Positions 8,986 to 17,854 of a stretch of DNA of 57,047 nt are shown here, piece after piece. The notes beneath the pieces are model-generated. The model did not search any database, was not told the origin of the DNA, and saw only the letters and a list, made by a program, of their open reading frames with translations. How positions within the stretch are numbered: the first letter of the stretch is position 1; each line of letters opens with the position of its first letter. A program made the translations under genes and the position numbers. This DNA comes from Xenococcus sp. PCC 7305 (lineage in GTDB: Bacteria; Cyanobacteriota; Cyanobacteriia; Cyanobacteriales; Xenococcaceae), in NCBI RefSeq assembly GCF_000332055.1, contig NZ_ALVZ01000210.1, positions 1-57,047 on the forward strand, given 5' to 3'.

Positions 8986-9696
8986 TCAATTATTTATATT
9001 TTGAATGGCCGATTCTAATGCCGACCAATCTTTCACAATAATGATGCCACCTCTTTTATAAATTAAGATTCCTTGGAGTTTTTTAAACAAACGCACCGCT
9101 TCTTCATAGGTAATGCCAATACTGCGCGCGATTTGATAATGAGGCAATTTAATATTTAGTCGTTCTCCTTCTGGAGTAGCATAAGTCCCATCGCGATCGC
9201 GATAATATTGAATCAATTTAAGTAAACGCACTATTGCCCGTTCAGAAATCAATCCATGCACTGTATTATGGAGTTGTTGCAAACGTTGATTAAATACTTC
9301 TAATATTCTTAAGCTAATTTCTGGAGCATGGGAAATCGCTGTCAACAAAGCTTGGCGATCGATGTTTAATACTTGTGATGCTACTTGGCATTGCACCATC
9401 GCAGGAGCAATCCCATTCCCAAAAATCGCTGGTGCCGCAAATAGTTCTCCTGGGGGAATCAGACGAACTAAAGTTTCTTTGCCATTAGCTGAGGTCTTTT
9501 TGATTTCTAGTCTGCCTGTGATTAGGGCATGAAGTTTTTGGGGTATGCGATCGCCTTCCTGCATTACTATTTCATCTTTTTGATATTCCCGAATGGAGCT
9601 ATTGGGAACAAGATTTTCGAGTTCCGTGGTTTCTAAACCTTGAAAGATCGAGATTTGTTGTAATTCGGCGATTGAAGCGCAACCTTTGACAAGCAT
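8986..9696 (-). CDS. Crp/Fnr family transcriptional regulator
   Basis: This 236-residue protein has a cyclic-nucleotide-binding-like beta-roll (about residues 15-130, with EYQKDEIVMQEGD and LIPPGELFAAPAIFG) and a C-terminal winged helix (about 155-225, LPHYQIARSIGITYEEAVRLFKKLQ). No N-terminal cysteine cluster typical of oxygen-sensing FNR is present; Cys6 is isolated. The effector-pocket Arg/Ser pattern of true CRP is not evident, so the ligand is unknown. It is divergent from a methyltransferase-cupin operon across a 365-bp spacer and may regulate it; that is inferred from position only. The start is ATG 9696. Confidence 0.93.
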   Translation of the reverse strand: MLVKGCASIAELQQISIFQGLETTELENLVPNSSIREYQKDEIVMQEGDRIPQKLHALITGRLEIKKTSANGKETLVRLIPPGELFAAPAIFGNGIAPAMVQCQVASQVLNIDRQALLTAISHAPEISLRILEVFNQRLQQLHNTVHGLISERAIVRLLKLIQYYRDRDGTYATPEGERLNIKLPHYQIARSIGITYEEAVRLFKKLQGILIYKRGGIIIVKDWSALESAIQNINN

Positions 9697-10061
9697 TTTT
9701 ACTTTGATTTTAGGATTATTATCTTTAATTTTGCTTTGTGCGATTAATTTAATTGCTCCTGCGATATTTGATTTGAAGCTATTGCAAGGATAATATTCAC
9801 AACATAAACTTCAGATGCATTTAGCATCATGCCATTAATGTCGAGCCAATTCATCTAATACGAACCTGCGTTCATAGACGTAAGATAATTTTTAATTCCC
9901 TTTGCGTCTTTGCGTCTTTGCGCGAGATGCAAAATTACACTTTAGAATACGACTTAGTATGAATGCAAATAAGATGAAACTTTTCTCTCCAACATGAGCT
10001 ACCTCAGAGACGAGACTGAAACTTAATGTCAGAGTAAGAGTATCGAGTTTGGATATAGCTC
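9697..10061. promoter_or_regulatory. Divergent regulatory region with octamer repeat and inverted repeats
   Basis: This 365-bp spacer separates the regulator from the methyltransferase. It holds a TTTGCGTC octamer array (9900-9924), a type of repeat common in cyanobacteria; a 5-bp inverted repeat GATGC-ATTTA-GCATC (9814-9828); and a 9-bp inverted repeat CATGAGCTA (9993-10001) / TAGCTCATG (10056-10064) whose right arm includes the methyltransferase start codon. No canonical FNR or CRP box (TTGAT-N4-ATCAA type) is visible. Confidence 0.5.
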
Positions 10062-10841
10062 ATGACAACTACTCTTAATTTTGATACTGCACCAGGTCAT
10101 CAAGTATTAGCTGCCGCAGGAAAAACAATATTACGCCCCGGAGGAAAAGCCGCCACAGAACAACTATTTGCTTGGGCTAATTTTCAACCAGAAGACACAG
10201 TATTAGAATTAGCTGCTAGCTTTGGTACTAGTGCGATCGCATTGGCCAAAAGATTTAATGTTCATGTTGTAGGAGTTGAGAAAAACCCCGATAGCGTAGC
10301 GAAAGCCAGAGAGAACATTCAGGCTGCCGGCTTATCCGACCGTATAACTATCATTGAAGGAGATATCTTTCAGTTAGACAAAATTACCGACAAATTTGAT
10401 TATGTCTTAGCCGAAGCAATTCTCACTATGCAATCAGATGGCGGCAAAGCCAAGATATTGTCGGCAATCAAAAATCATTTACAACCAGAAGGCAAATTTC
10501 TTGCTCAGGAAATGTTTGTGCGCAGTGATGAATCCGAAGTGAGAAAAAGTTTATCTCAGTCGATTCGGGTTAATGCCAGTCCTCTTGCGATCGCAGAATG
10601 GGCACAAGCTTGTCAGGAAGCCGGTTTGAATATACAGCAGCAACAAACAGGAGACATGAACTTACTCAATTTAGGGCAAATGCTCCAGGATGAAGGTCTT
10701 TGGGGAACAGTCAAAATTGCGTGGAATGTCCTAACTCATCCCAATTTACGTCACAGAATCTTACGAATGCGTCGTAGTTTCCAACAGCAGCGCCATAATA
10801 TCGGCTACATCGCCTTTTATGCCAAGTTAAGTAATTCCTAA
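10062..10841 (+). CDS. SAM-dependent methyltransferase (class I)
   Basis: This 259-residue protein has a Rossmann-fold methyltransferase core. Motif I is VLELAASFGTSAI (residues about 44-56), the acidic SAM ribose ligand is in VVGVEKN (about 70), motif II is IIEGDIFQL (about 95) and FDYVLAEAIL is the motif IV region. The glycine-rich loop is degenerate (A-S-F-G instead of G-x-G). The substrate is unknown. It is followed 10 bp later by a small cupin gene, so the two form an operon, and it is divergent from a Crp/Fnr regulator. The start codon lies in one arm of a 9-bp inverted repeat, and only a weak GGA precedes it. Confidence 0.88.
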   Translation: MTTTLNFDTAPGHQVLAAAGKTILRPGGKAATEQLFAWANFQPEDTVLELAASFGTSAIALAKRFNVHVVGVEKNPDSVAKARENIQAAGLSDRITIIEGDIFQLDKITDKFDYVLAEAILTMQSDGGKAKILSAIKNHLQPEGKFLAQEMFVRSDESEVRKSLSQSIRVNASPLAIAEWAQACQEAGLNIQQQQTGDMNLLNLGQMLQDEGLWGTVKIAWNVLTHPNLRHRILRMRRSFQQQRHNIGYIAFYAKLSNS

Positions 10842-10851
10842 AGGAAAAATT

Positions 10852-11184
10852 ATGAATAGCACAGTTGCATCATCTAATAGTTCTTTTGTCGCTAACTTAC
10901 AGGACTTAATTGAATATCCTACTAGTGGCATTCTCAGTAAAGTTTTACTCAAAGACAAGAATAGTCAATACAGTTTATTTTGTCTGGCGGCAGGGACAGA
11001 AATCGCCGAACATACATCTACTCGTAATGCTCTAGTCAATGTGATTGCAGGTACAGGCAATCTGAACTTAGAAGGAAAAGATATTGTTCTGAAACCAGGC
11101 GTATTTGTCTTTATGGCAGCAAATGCACCTCATGCTGTACAAGCTCAAGAAAATTTAGCATTCACCCTCACTTTATCGGAGTGA
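10852..11184 (+). CDS. Small cupin-domain protein
   Basis: This 110-residue single-domain cupin has residues about 40-105 forming the beta-barrel, with AAGTEIAEHTSTRNALVNVIAGTG (motif 1) and PGVFVFMAANAPHAVQA (motif 2). The metal ligand set is reduced: motif 1 shows H near EIAEH and motif 2 shows PHA, so a metal site is possible. The family includes sensors and small-molecule-modifying enzymes; function is not predictable. It sits 10 bp behind the methyltransferase with AAGGAAAA before its ATG, and the pair is probably one transcript. Confidence 0.85.
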   Translation: MNSTVASSNSSFVANLQDLIEYPTSGILSKVLLKDKNSQYSLFCLAAGTEIAEHTSTRNALVNVIAGTGNLNLEGKDIVLKPGVFVFMAANAPHAVQAQENLAFTLTLSE

Positions 11185-11230
11185 ATAACCTGGGTTCGAT
11201 GAGTACAAAATTTGCTAGTTGTGAATAAGA

Positions 11231-11271
11231 ATTTGGGGATTTAGGGATTTGGGGATTTGGGGATTTAGGGA
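11231..11271 (+). repeat. GGGATTT heptamer repeat array
   Basis: Tandem GGGATTT/GGGATTTA-like units lie about 45 bp after the cupin stop, in its sense direction. A related stretch is at 51157-51186 after secD. Confidence 0.75.
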
Positions 11272-11365
11272 AAAGCCTATTACTTCGTTCGTTTGATTAA
11301 AATTTGCATGAATAGTCAACAGATCCCCTAAAGTATAGATATTGGCATCCTTCATTCTAATTCCC

Positions 11366-14300
11366 ATGTGTCCTCGCGCTGTTCAACCGACCCAACCGAT
11401 AAATCCACCAACTCAGCTAGGCAAACTATGGGTCTTGTTAGTCGGAATAAATCACTATAACGATGTGGAGTTACCATCTCTAAGTTATTCTGCCTTAGAT
11501 TGCCAAGGATTAGGAGAAGCTATCAGCGAAGCAACAGACAAGAGTCGGGAGCTTGTTCTACACCATGATTTTGCTGATCGCAAACCAGAATTAGAAACCG
11601 TTCGCACCAGTCTCAAAGAAATCGTAACCTCTGCCCGCTCTGGGGACACAATTTTATTTTACTTTTCTGGTCATGGCATTTTAGATGCTGCCAGCCAAAA
11701 AGTATATCTTTGCTTGGCAGATACCCAGAAAAAACAATTAACGAATACAGGTTTATCTTTAAATGAAATTTTACGCTTGTTAGGTAATTGTCAGGCAGAT
11801 CAACAATTAATTTGGTTGGATGCTTGTCATAGTGGGGGTATGAGCCTACGCAGAACAACCAACATAACTTTACCCAACCCTACATCTCAATTAGTCAAAG
11901 TATTGCGGCGCAAAGCTGAAAAAAGTCAGGGCTTCTATGCTTTGCTCTCTTGTGATCATTCTCAGCAATCTTGGGAATTTCCCGAATTAGGACATGGCGT
12001 CTTCACCTACTATCTGATGCGGGGATTGCGGGGCGAGGCTGTAGATTCTCAAGGTATCATCGACGCCGATACGTTATATCAATATGTTTATCATCAGACC
12101 CTGCGTTATATAGATCGCTCTAATCAGCAGATCCGCTTAATCAATCAACAAAAAAGCAGTCGTGGGGAAAGGCAGCTCCAATCAGAATATACGTTACAAA
12201 CTCCCAAGCGCATTGTAGAAGGTTTTGGGAAAGTTATTATCGGTCAATGGGGAGTCAGCGAAAGTACAACTGTCTCTCGCCAAGCCTTGGTCGTAGATGG
12301 CTGCGGTAGCAATCAAACAACATTAGATTTGAGCAAGGTTTTACGGGGAAAAGGTGGGTTTAATGTCGAGTATTTCCCCTCTAAAGGTAAAAAATGGTCG
12401 GATATTCAGGAAACTATTGCTTCTTGTCTTAATAGTTCTGTAAATGCTGAGGCCACGACCACTTTTTTATATCTGCGAGGAAAAGTTAAATATAGCAAAG
12501 CGGGAGAGGCTTGGTTAAGCTTTAAAGATGGCGCTCATATTTCTCGTGAATGGTTACGGAAAATAATTTATCAGTCCCGAGTGACCCAACAAATTATTGT
12601 TCTAGATTTACTAAATAGTGAAGGGATTAAAGAATGGCTCGAAGAATTGCGCTTGGAATACGATCGCGGGCAATGTATTATCTCCTATAGTCGAAAACCA
12701 GGAAACCCACTCCAAAAAGACATTAATCTTCGCGATCGCATACAACAATTTACCCAAACCTTAGTCTCTACTCTAAATAAGGGCAATCCCGAAACAGGAT
12801 TATCCGTTGCCGCTTGGATCTCTCAGTTACAAATAGAGTTGGCTGGGAGTGAGCTGATTCCTGAAATCTGGTTGTCCGGCACCAGAGGGGTCATCGAAGT
12901 ACTACCCGAAAAAAGCAAAAATCGCAAGAATCAGGCAGGGACAACCATATTAGACATTAATGTTTGTCCCTATATGGGCTTACAAGCTTTTACAGAAGAA
13001 AACGCCCAATATTTCTATGGCCGGGATGCCTTGGTGCAAAGATTAGTCAATCACATAAATCACGAAACCACCTTAGCAGTGATTGGCGCTTCGGGTAGCG
13101 GAAAATCCTCAATTGTCCGAGCGGGATTATTTCACCAACTCAGTCAGGGCAAACGAATTCCCCAAAGCGATCGCTGGTTGCTCAAATGTTTTAGACCCGG
13201 AACGAATCCTTTTCTAGCTTTAGCTCAATGCCTAAGTAATGAGCCTGGACAACAGGGAACAACCCAATTGCGAGCACCCATAGAAGAATTGCTCTCCCAG
13301 GGAGTAGAAGGTTTTGTCCAATGGCTCAGAACTCGCCCCGAACCAATGGTGGTCTTGGTTGTCGATCAGTTTGAAGAATTGTTCACTTTAACCTCAGAAT
13401 CAGAAAGAACCTATTTTATTAATCTGCTGTTAGAAACTCTTGCCTATGCTAGCGATCGCTTCAAATTAATTTTGACCCTGAGAGCCGATTTTATCGCTTC
13501 TTGCCTCGAAATTTCCAAATTATCGCAAATTCTCCAACAATATAGTATTTTAGTCCCACCATATCTCACAGAATCAGAATATCGTGAGGCCATAGTTAAA
13601 CCAGCCACCCAGGTTGGATTAAAGGTCGAGCCAGGATTAGAAGACATTTTATTGCAGGACTTGAGCGGAGGCAGTGGAGATTTACCCTTACTGCAATTTG
13701 TGCTGCAAAAACTCTGGGAAAATCGTCAGATTGGCAGATTGACTTTGGGTGCTTACCGAAAATTAGGTGGCATTAAAGGAGCATTAGAGCAGCAAGCTCA
13801 AGAATTGTATGAAAGTTTAGACGAAGAAATGCAGGAAGCTGCTCGATGGATATTTCTCAATTTGACCAAAATTGGTGATGGGACAGAAGATACTCGCCGT
13901 CGGGTTCGCAAATCAGACTTAATCGTCCCCAAATATCCCGCCCCATTAATTGAAAAAACCCTCAAAAAACTAACTGATGCCAAATTAATTGTCACCAATT
14001 TACCTCGAAGTATCGTCACAGGAGCGAGCCGTGGTGATAGCCAATTTCCCGACTATGAAAAAATGCTGCAAGAGGCAATCCAACAGGAGCCAACAGTCGA
14101 AGTAGTTCATGAAGTTTTAATTCGCAATTGGTCAACTTTGCGCTGGTGGTTAGAAGAAAATCGTTCTCGTTTAAAGCTACAAAGACAAATCGAGCAAGCT
14201 GCTATTTTATGGAAAAATAAAAATGAACAACCTGATTTTCTCTTGAGGGGTATTCGATTAACCGAAGCCGAGGAAATGTTTCATGAATATCGTGACGAGT

Positions 14301-16615
14301 TGATGAAAGTTTCCCAAAATTTTATTCAGGCTTGTCTAGAACAGAGAGACCAAGAAAAAAAAGAACAGGCTAGCAGATCGAGAAACAGCAAAATCACCGT
14401 GGCAGGGTTGGTGCTATGTGGCATTATTTTGCCAACTTTTACCTGGAGTTCTTATCGTCAGAAACTCATTTCCCAACTGGAGAATGTCGATGCGAAAAAT
14501 GCTTCTTCTGAAGCCCTATTATTGTCCAATCAGCAATTACAATCTATCTTGGCCGGAGTAAAAGCTAGCGAGCAACTCAATCAGATGGGAAAGTTTCAAC
14601 GCAAGCTTTTGGGTAAACAGCGTTGGGATGGCATCGAAACCAGAACTGCTGCAGTTTTGCAGCAAGCTATTTATGGCACACAGGAGTTAAATTTATTACA
14701 AGGTCATAGTCAGAAGGTTAATGCGATCGCTCATAGTTCTGATGGCAATTTAATCGCGACGGCTAGTGATGATGAAACCATTAAAATTTGGAACAAAAAT
14801 GGTGAGTTATTAGATACTTTATCAGGACATAAAAACAAAGTAAGCAATATTGCCTTTAAGCCTAATCTTGACCAACAAAGTGCGGAATCCCCAACCAATA
14901 AGTCCTACATCCTCGCTTCTGGTAGTGCCGACACAACAGCAATTATTTGGCGCATTACCAATAATCAAGCCCAACAAATCCAGCAATTACAAGGGCATAG
15001 CGATCAGATTACAGATATTGCCTTTAAGAATAATATAATTGCCACAGCAAGTCACGACGGGACGATTAAACTATGGCAGGAAAATGGTAATTTAATTACT
15101 ACTTTGTTGGGGCACCGAGGCCCGGTAAATACGATTGAAACCTCTGCTGACTACTTGTTATCTGGAGGGAAAGACGGCATAATTATTGTCTGGCAAATTA
15201 ATAATAATAGGGCGAGAAAAATCAGAACTATTCAAGCGTCAGACAAAGAAATTACCAGTATTGCTATCACTAACGACCAAAAAACAATTATCTCAGTTAT
15301 TGATTATTGGGAAGTTATATCATGGAATGTTAATGATGGAGAGCAAAGTGAGTCTCAGAACTTCTCCGCAAATCGAGAATCTATTAATGATATTGTTTTG
15401 AGTCCGGATGATCAATTCTTGGCTAATGGGACTCTTGAGGGAAAAATTAATGTTTACAATAGTCAGGGAAGTTTACAGCAAACCTTAATTGGGCATGGTG
15501 GCGCAGTTTTAGATCTAGCATTTCGGCCTTTGGCTGAATCTGATAATCAAAATTATTTGGTGGCTTCTGCTAGCACCGATAAAACTGTCAGGTTATGGAG
15601 ATTTTCTAGCGGTGCTTCTCTAGAAGATCAGGGAATATCTAGCATTGTCAACTCTCCTGTCGATTCTGCTACACTGGCAACTGCTGATACCGTAGGCAAC
15701 ATTAAAATATGGCGTATAAATCCGGAAAATAACCAGCAAGAACTAATCGATATTTTATCTGAGCAGGAAGAGACCATCAATCAATTAGCCTATAGTCAAG
15801 ATGGTAAAATGCTGGCCTCTGCTAGTGCTGACAATACTGTCAAAATATGGGACACTGCAAGTCGGGAATTAATTACTACTCTTCAAGTATCAAGGGAACA
15901 ATCCATTTCTCAATTAGGGGTTAATAGTATTGTTTTTAGTCAAGATCGCAATTTATTAATATCTGGCAACGAAGATCAAACTATTACGATCTGGGATTTA
16001 ACTACTAATGAGATTATTGCTAACCTAGAAGAGCATAGCGATCGCATTAAAACAATTATTCTCAGTCCTGATAATAAGTTTATTGTGTCTGCTGGAGATG
16101 ATCAGACAATTAAAATTTGGAATATTCAAGGTGACTTATTACAAACTATTGAGGCTCACAATTTAGCAATTAACTCATTACAATTTAGCAATGATGGTAC
16201 AGTTTTGGCCTCGGCTAGTTCGGATAATACGATTAAGCTCTGGCAGGTAAAATCATCAGGAAACATTGACCCCCAACCTCTGCAAATATTGTCAGGACAT
16301 CAAAACGGAATTACTAGTTTAGTTTTCAGTAAAAATGGTAATTTACTAGTCTCTGGTGGCGGAGACCGCACTGTTAAATTATGGCGAACCCAAGAGGGAA
16401 CTTTGCTGAAGACCTTGCAGGGTCATAGCTCGAAAGTTACTAGTGTCTCCCTAATTAATGATGGCAAAACTATTATTAGTGCGGATGAGCAGCAAGGGTT
16501 ACTAATCTGGAATTTAGAATTAGATAATCTTTTAGCTCAAGGATGCGATCGCATTGCCAATTATCTCAAATACAATAGTAACGTTGCTCAACGCGATCGC
16601 AATATTTGTGATTAA
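11366..16615 (+). CDS. Caspase-like (C14) / STAND NTPase / 14-blade WD40 protein
   Basis: This is a single 1749-residue protein. Residues about 18-250 are a caspase-fold peptidase with an intact dyad, His103 in FYFSGHG and Cys154 in LDACHSGG. Residues about 300-500 resemble a second caspase-like fold in which the dyad positions read LYLRGKV and LDLLNSEG, so it would be inactive. Residues about 540-950 are a novel STAND NTPase (CPYMGLQAF entry, YFYGRD, Walker A GASGSGKSS with Lys580, Walker B VVLVVDQFEELF). A single membrane-like helix lies near 1010, and about 1109 to the end holds 14 WD40 repeats, enough for two seven-bladed propellers. Such proteins are thought to sense a ligand, oligomerise and activate the protease in stress or anti-phage responses. 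ATG 11366 was chosen over TTG 11342 because the family start (MCPRAVQP..) fits. No partner gene is adjacent. Confidence 0.93.
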   Translation: MCPRAVQPTQPINPPTQLGKLWVLLVGINHYNDVELPSLSYSALDCQGLGEAISEATDKSRELVLHHDFADRKPELETVRTSLKEIVTSARSGDTILFYFSGHGILDAASQKVYLCLADTQKKQLTNTGLSLNEILRLLGNCQADQQLIWLDACHSGGMSLRRTTNITLPNPTSQLVKVLRRKAEKSQGFYALLSCDHSQQSWEFPELGHGVFTYYLMRGLRGEAVDSQGIIDADTLYQYVYHQTLRYIDRSNQQIRLINQQKSSRGERQLQSEYTLQTPKRIVEGFGKVIIGQWGVSESTTVSRQALVVDGCGSNQTTLDLSKVLRGKGGFNVEYFPSKGKKWSDIQETIASCLNSSVNAEATTTFLYLRGKVKYSKAGEAWLSFKDGAHISREWLRKIIYQSRVTQQIIVLDLLNSEGIKEWLEELRLEYDRGQCIISYSRKPGNPLQKDINLRDRIQQFTQTLVSTLNKGNPETGLSVAAWISQLQIELAGSELIPEIWLSGTRGVIEVLPEKSKNRKNQAGTTILDINVCPYMGLQAFTEENAQYFYGRDALVQRLVNHINHETTLAVIGASGSGKSSIVRAGLFHQLSQGKRIPQSDRWLLKCFRPGTNPFLALAQCLSNEPGQQGTTQLRAPIEELLSQGVEGFVQWLRTRPEPMVVLVVDQFEELFTLTSESERTYFINLLLETLAYASDRFKLILTLRADFIASCLEISKLSQILQQYSILVPPYLTESEYREAIVKPATQVGLKVEPGLEDILLQDLSGGSGDLPLLQFVLQKLWENRQIGRLTLGAYRKLGGIKGALEQQAQELYESLDEEMQEAARWIFLNLTKIGDGTEDTRRRVRKSDLIVPKYPAPLIEKTLKKLTDAKLIVTNLPRSIVTGASRGDSQFPDYEKMLQEAIQQEPTVEVVHEVLIRNWSTLRWWLEENRSRLKLQRQIEQAAILWKNKNEQPDFLLRGIRLTEAEEMFHEYRDELMKVSQNFIQACLEQRDQEKKEQASRSRNSKITVAGLVLCGIILPTFTWSSYRQKLISQLENVDAKNASSEALLLSNQQLQSILAGVKASEQLNQMGKFQRKLLGKQRWDGIETRTAAVLQQAIYGTQELNLLQGHSQKVNAIAHSSDGNLIATASDDETIKIWNKNGELLDTLSGHKNKVSNIAFKPNLDQQSAESPTNKSYILASGSADTTAIIWRITNNQAQQIQQLQGHSDQITDIAFKNNIIATASHDGTIKLWQENGNLITTLLGHRGPVNTIETSADYLLSGGKDGIIIVWQINNNRARKIRTIQASDKEITSIAITNDQKTIISVIDYWEVISWNVNDGEQSESQNFSANRESINDIVLSPDDQFLANGTLEGKINVYNSQGSLQQTLIGHGGAVLDLAFRPLAESDNQNYLVASASTDKTVRLWRFSSGASLEDQGISSIVNSPVDSATLATADTVGNIKIWRINPENNQQELIDILSEQEETINQLAYSQDGKMLASASADNTVKIWDTASRELITTLQVSREQSISQLGVNSIVFSQDRNLLISGNEDQTITIWDLTTNEIIANLEEHSDRIKTIILSPDNKFIVSAGDDQTIKIWNIQGDLLQTIEAHNLAINSLQFSNDGTVLASASSDNTIKLWQVKSSGNIDPQPLQILSGHQNGITSLVFSKNGNLLVSGGGDRTVKLWRTQEGTLLKTLQGHSSKVTSVSLINDGKTIISADEQQGLLIWNLELDNLLAQGCDRIANYLKYNSNVAQRDRNICD

Positions 16616-16716
16616 TTTGATTTGCTTCAAAACTTCTTTAGTTTATAAGTTAGACATCCACTCTGTTAAAGGTTACCCTGAAAAGTGATTTTTTAAGTTA
16701 CCCAAGAAATTTTTAG

Positions 16717-17643
16717 ATGAGAATATTAGTTACTGGTGGCGCAGGTTTTATCGGTTCTCACTTAATCGATCGCCTGATGGATCTCGGCAACGAAGTTTTA
16801 TGTTTGGATAACTTTTACACAGGTCATAAAAGAAACATTCTTCAATGGATCAATAATCCCTATTTTGAACTAATTCGTCACGACATTACCGAACCAATTC
16901 GCTTAGAAGCAGATCAAATATACCATTTGGCTTGCCCGGCTTCGCCAATTCATTATCAATACAATCCCGTGAAAACCATTAAAACTAATGTCATGGGAAC
17001 TTTGAATATGCTGGGGCTGGCGAAAAGAGTTAAAGCAAGATTTTTACTGGCTTCTACTTCAGAAGTTTATGGTGATCCTGATGTTCATCCTCAACCAGAA
17101 GAATATCGAGGAAATGTGAACTGCATTGGCATTCGTAGTTGCTATGACGAAGGAAAAAGAGTTGCCGAAACATTAGCTTTTGATTATCATCGACAAAACA
17201 ATGTTGATATTCGGGTAATGCGAATTTTCAATACCTATGGTCCAAGAATGTTGGAAAATGATGGCCGAGTCGTTAGCAATTTTATTGCTCAAGCTTTACG
17301 CGGCAATCCTTTAACTGTCTATGGTGATGGAACTCAAACCCGAAGTTTCTGCTACGTCTCAGATTTGGTCGAAGGCATGATGCGGTTGATGAATGGGGAC
17401 TATATTGGCCCAATTAATATCGGCAATCCTGGAGAATATACAATTCTTGAGTTGGCCAAAACGATTCAGGAAATGGTCAACCCAGAGGCCGAATTAACCT
17501 TTAAGCCTTTACCCGAAGATGATCCTAAACAGAGACAACCTGATATTACGAAAGCTAAAAATTTACTGGATTGGGAACCACATGTTCCTCTAGGGAAGGG
17601 ATTGGAATTAACGATCAAAGATTTTCGCGATCGCCTTAAGTGA
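16717..17643 (+). CDS. UDP-glucuronate decarboxylase-type SDR (UXS family)
   Basis: This enzyme converts UDP-glucuronate to UDP-xylose with bound NAD in the cytoplasm. The 308-residue extended SDR has the NAD motif TGGAGFIG (7-14), the STSEVYG strand and catalytic Tyr143-x3-Lys147 in the characteristic SCYDEGKR. The [20 protein letters not shown] region distinguishes UXS from GalE-type epimerases, as does [10 protein letters not shown]. The next gene is UDP-glucose 6-dehydrogenase, which makes its substrate, so the two form a pathway pair. The last codons lead straight into GGCAGAA repeats, with the stop TGA overlapping the first unit. Confidence 0.92.
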   Translation: MRILVTGGAGFIGSHLIDRLMDLGNEVLCLDNFYTGHKRNILQWINNPYFELIRHDITEPIRLEADQIYHLACPASPIHYQYNPVKTIKTNVMGTLNMLGLAKRVKARFLLASTSEVYGDPDVHPQPEEYRGNVNCIGIRSCYDEGKRVAETLAFDYHRQNNVDIRVMRIFNTYGPRMLENDGRVVSNFIAQALRGNPLTVYGDGTQTRSFCYVSDLVEGMMRLMNGDYIGPINIGNPGEYTILELAKTIQEMVNPEAELTFKPLPEDDPKQRQPDITKAKNLLDWEPHVPLGKGLELTIKDFRDRLK

Positions 17644-17660
17644 AGGCAGAAGGCAGCGGT
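17641..17660 (+). repeat. GGCAGAA heptamer repeats overlapping a stop codon
   Basis: TGAAGGCAGAAGGCAG begins at the TGA stop of the UXS gene and runs in its sense direction. The same family is found at 4024-4049 and, inverted, at 19312-19338. Confidence 0.7.
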
Positions 17661-17679
17661 GAGACCCCGCGCCGAACCT

Positions 17680-17750
17680 CTCTAAATCTCTCCTGAAAGG
17701 AGAGACTATATTGTTCCCTTTCCTGTAGGAAGGGGTTAGGGGTAGGTGGC
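17680..17750. repeat. Double-hairpin dispersed element (MITE-like) upstream of ugd
   Basis: There are two short hairpins in a row: TCTCTCCTGAAAGGAGAGA near 17690-17708 and CCTTTCCTGTAGGAAGG near 17718-17736, followed by GGGTTAGGGG. Elements reading 'CTCTAAATCTC..GGGTTAGGGG' are widespread in cyanobacterial spacers. It lies between the UXS and ugd genes, so it may affect readthrough or message stability. Confidence 0.6.
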
Positions 17751-17854
17751 GCAAGGGAATGTCTACCAAGAGACGCTCACCAAGAAAGAGGGCAGAAGGG
17801 ATCTCTCATAAGAACAAAAATAAAAACAATAAATTATTCTCAAAGGTAAAGTCT

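Noticed and set aside
9900-9924. TTTGCGTC array as a CRISPR or operator
   Set aside because: Three short octamers without spacers; it is a known kind of cyanobacterial low-complexity repeat.
17759-17854. Upstream ATG extension of ugd
   Set aside because: It adds a basic low-complexity tail before the conserved NAD motif; AAAGG before 17855 fits better.
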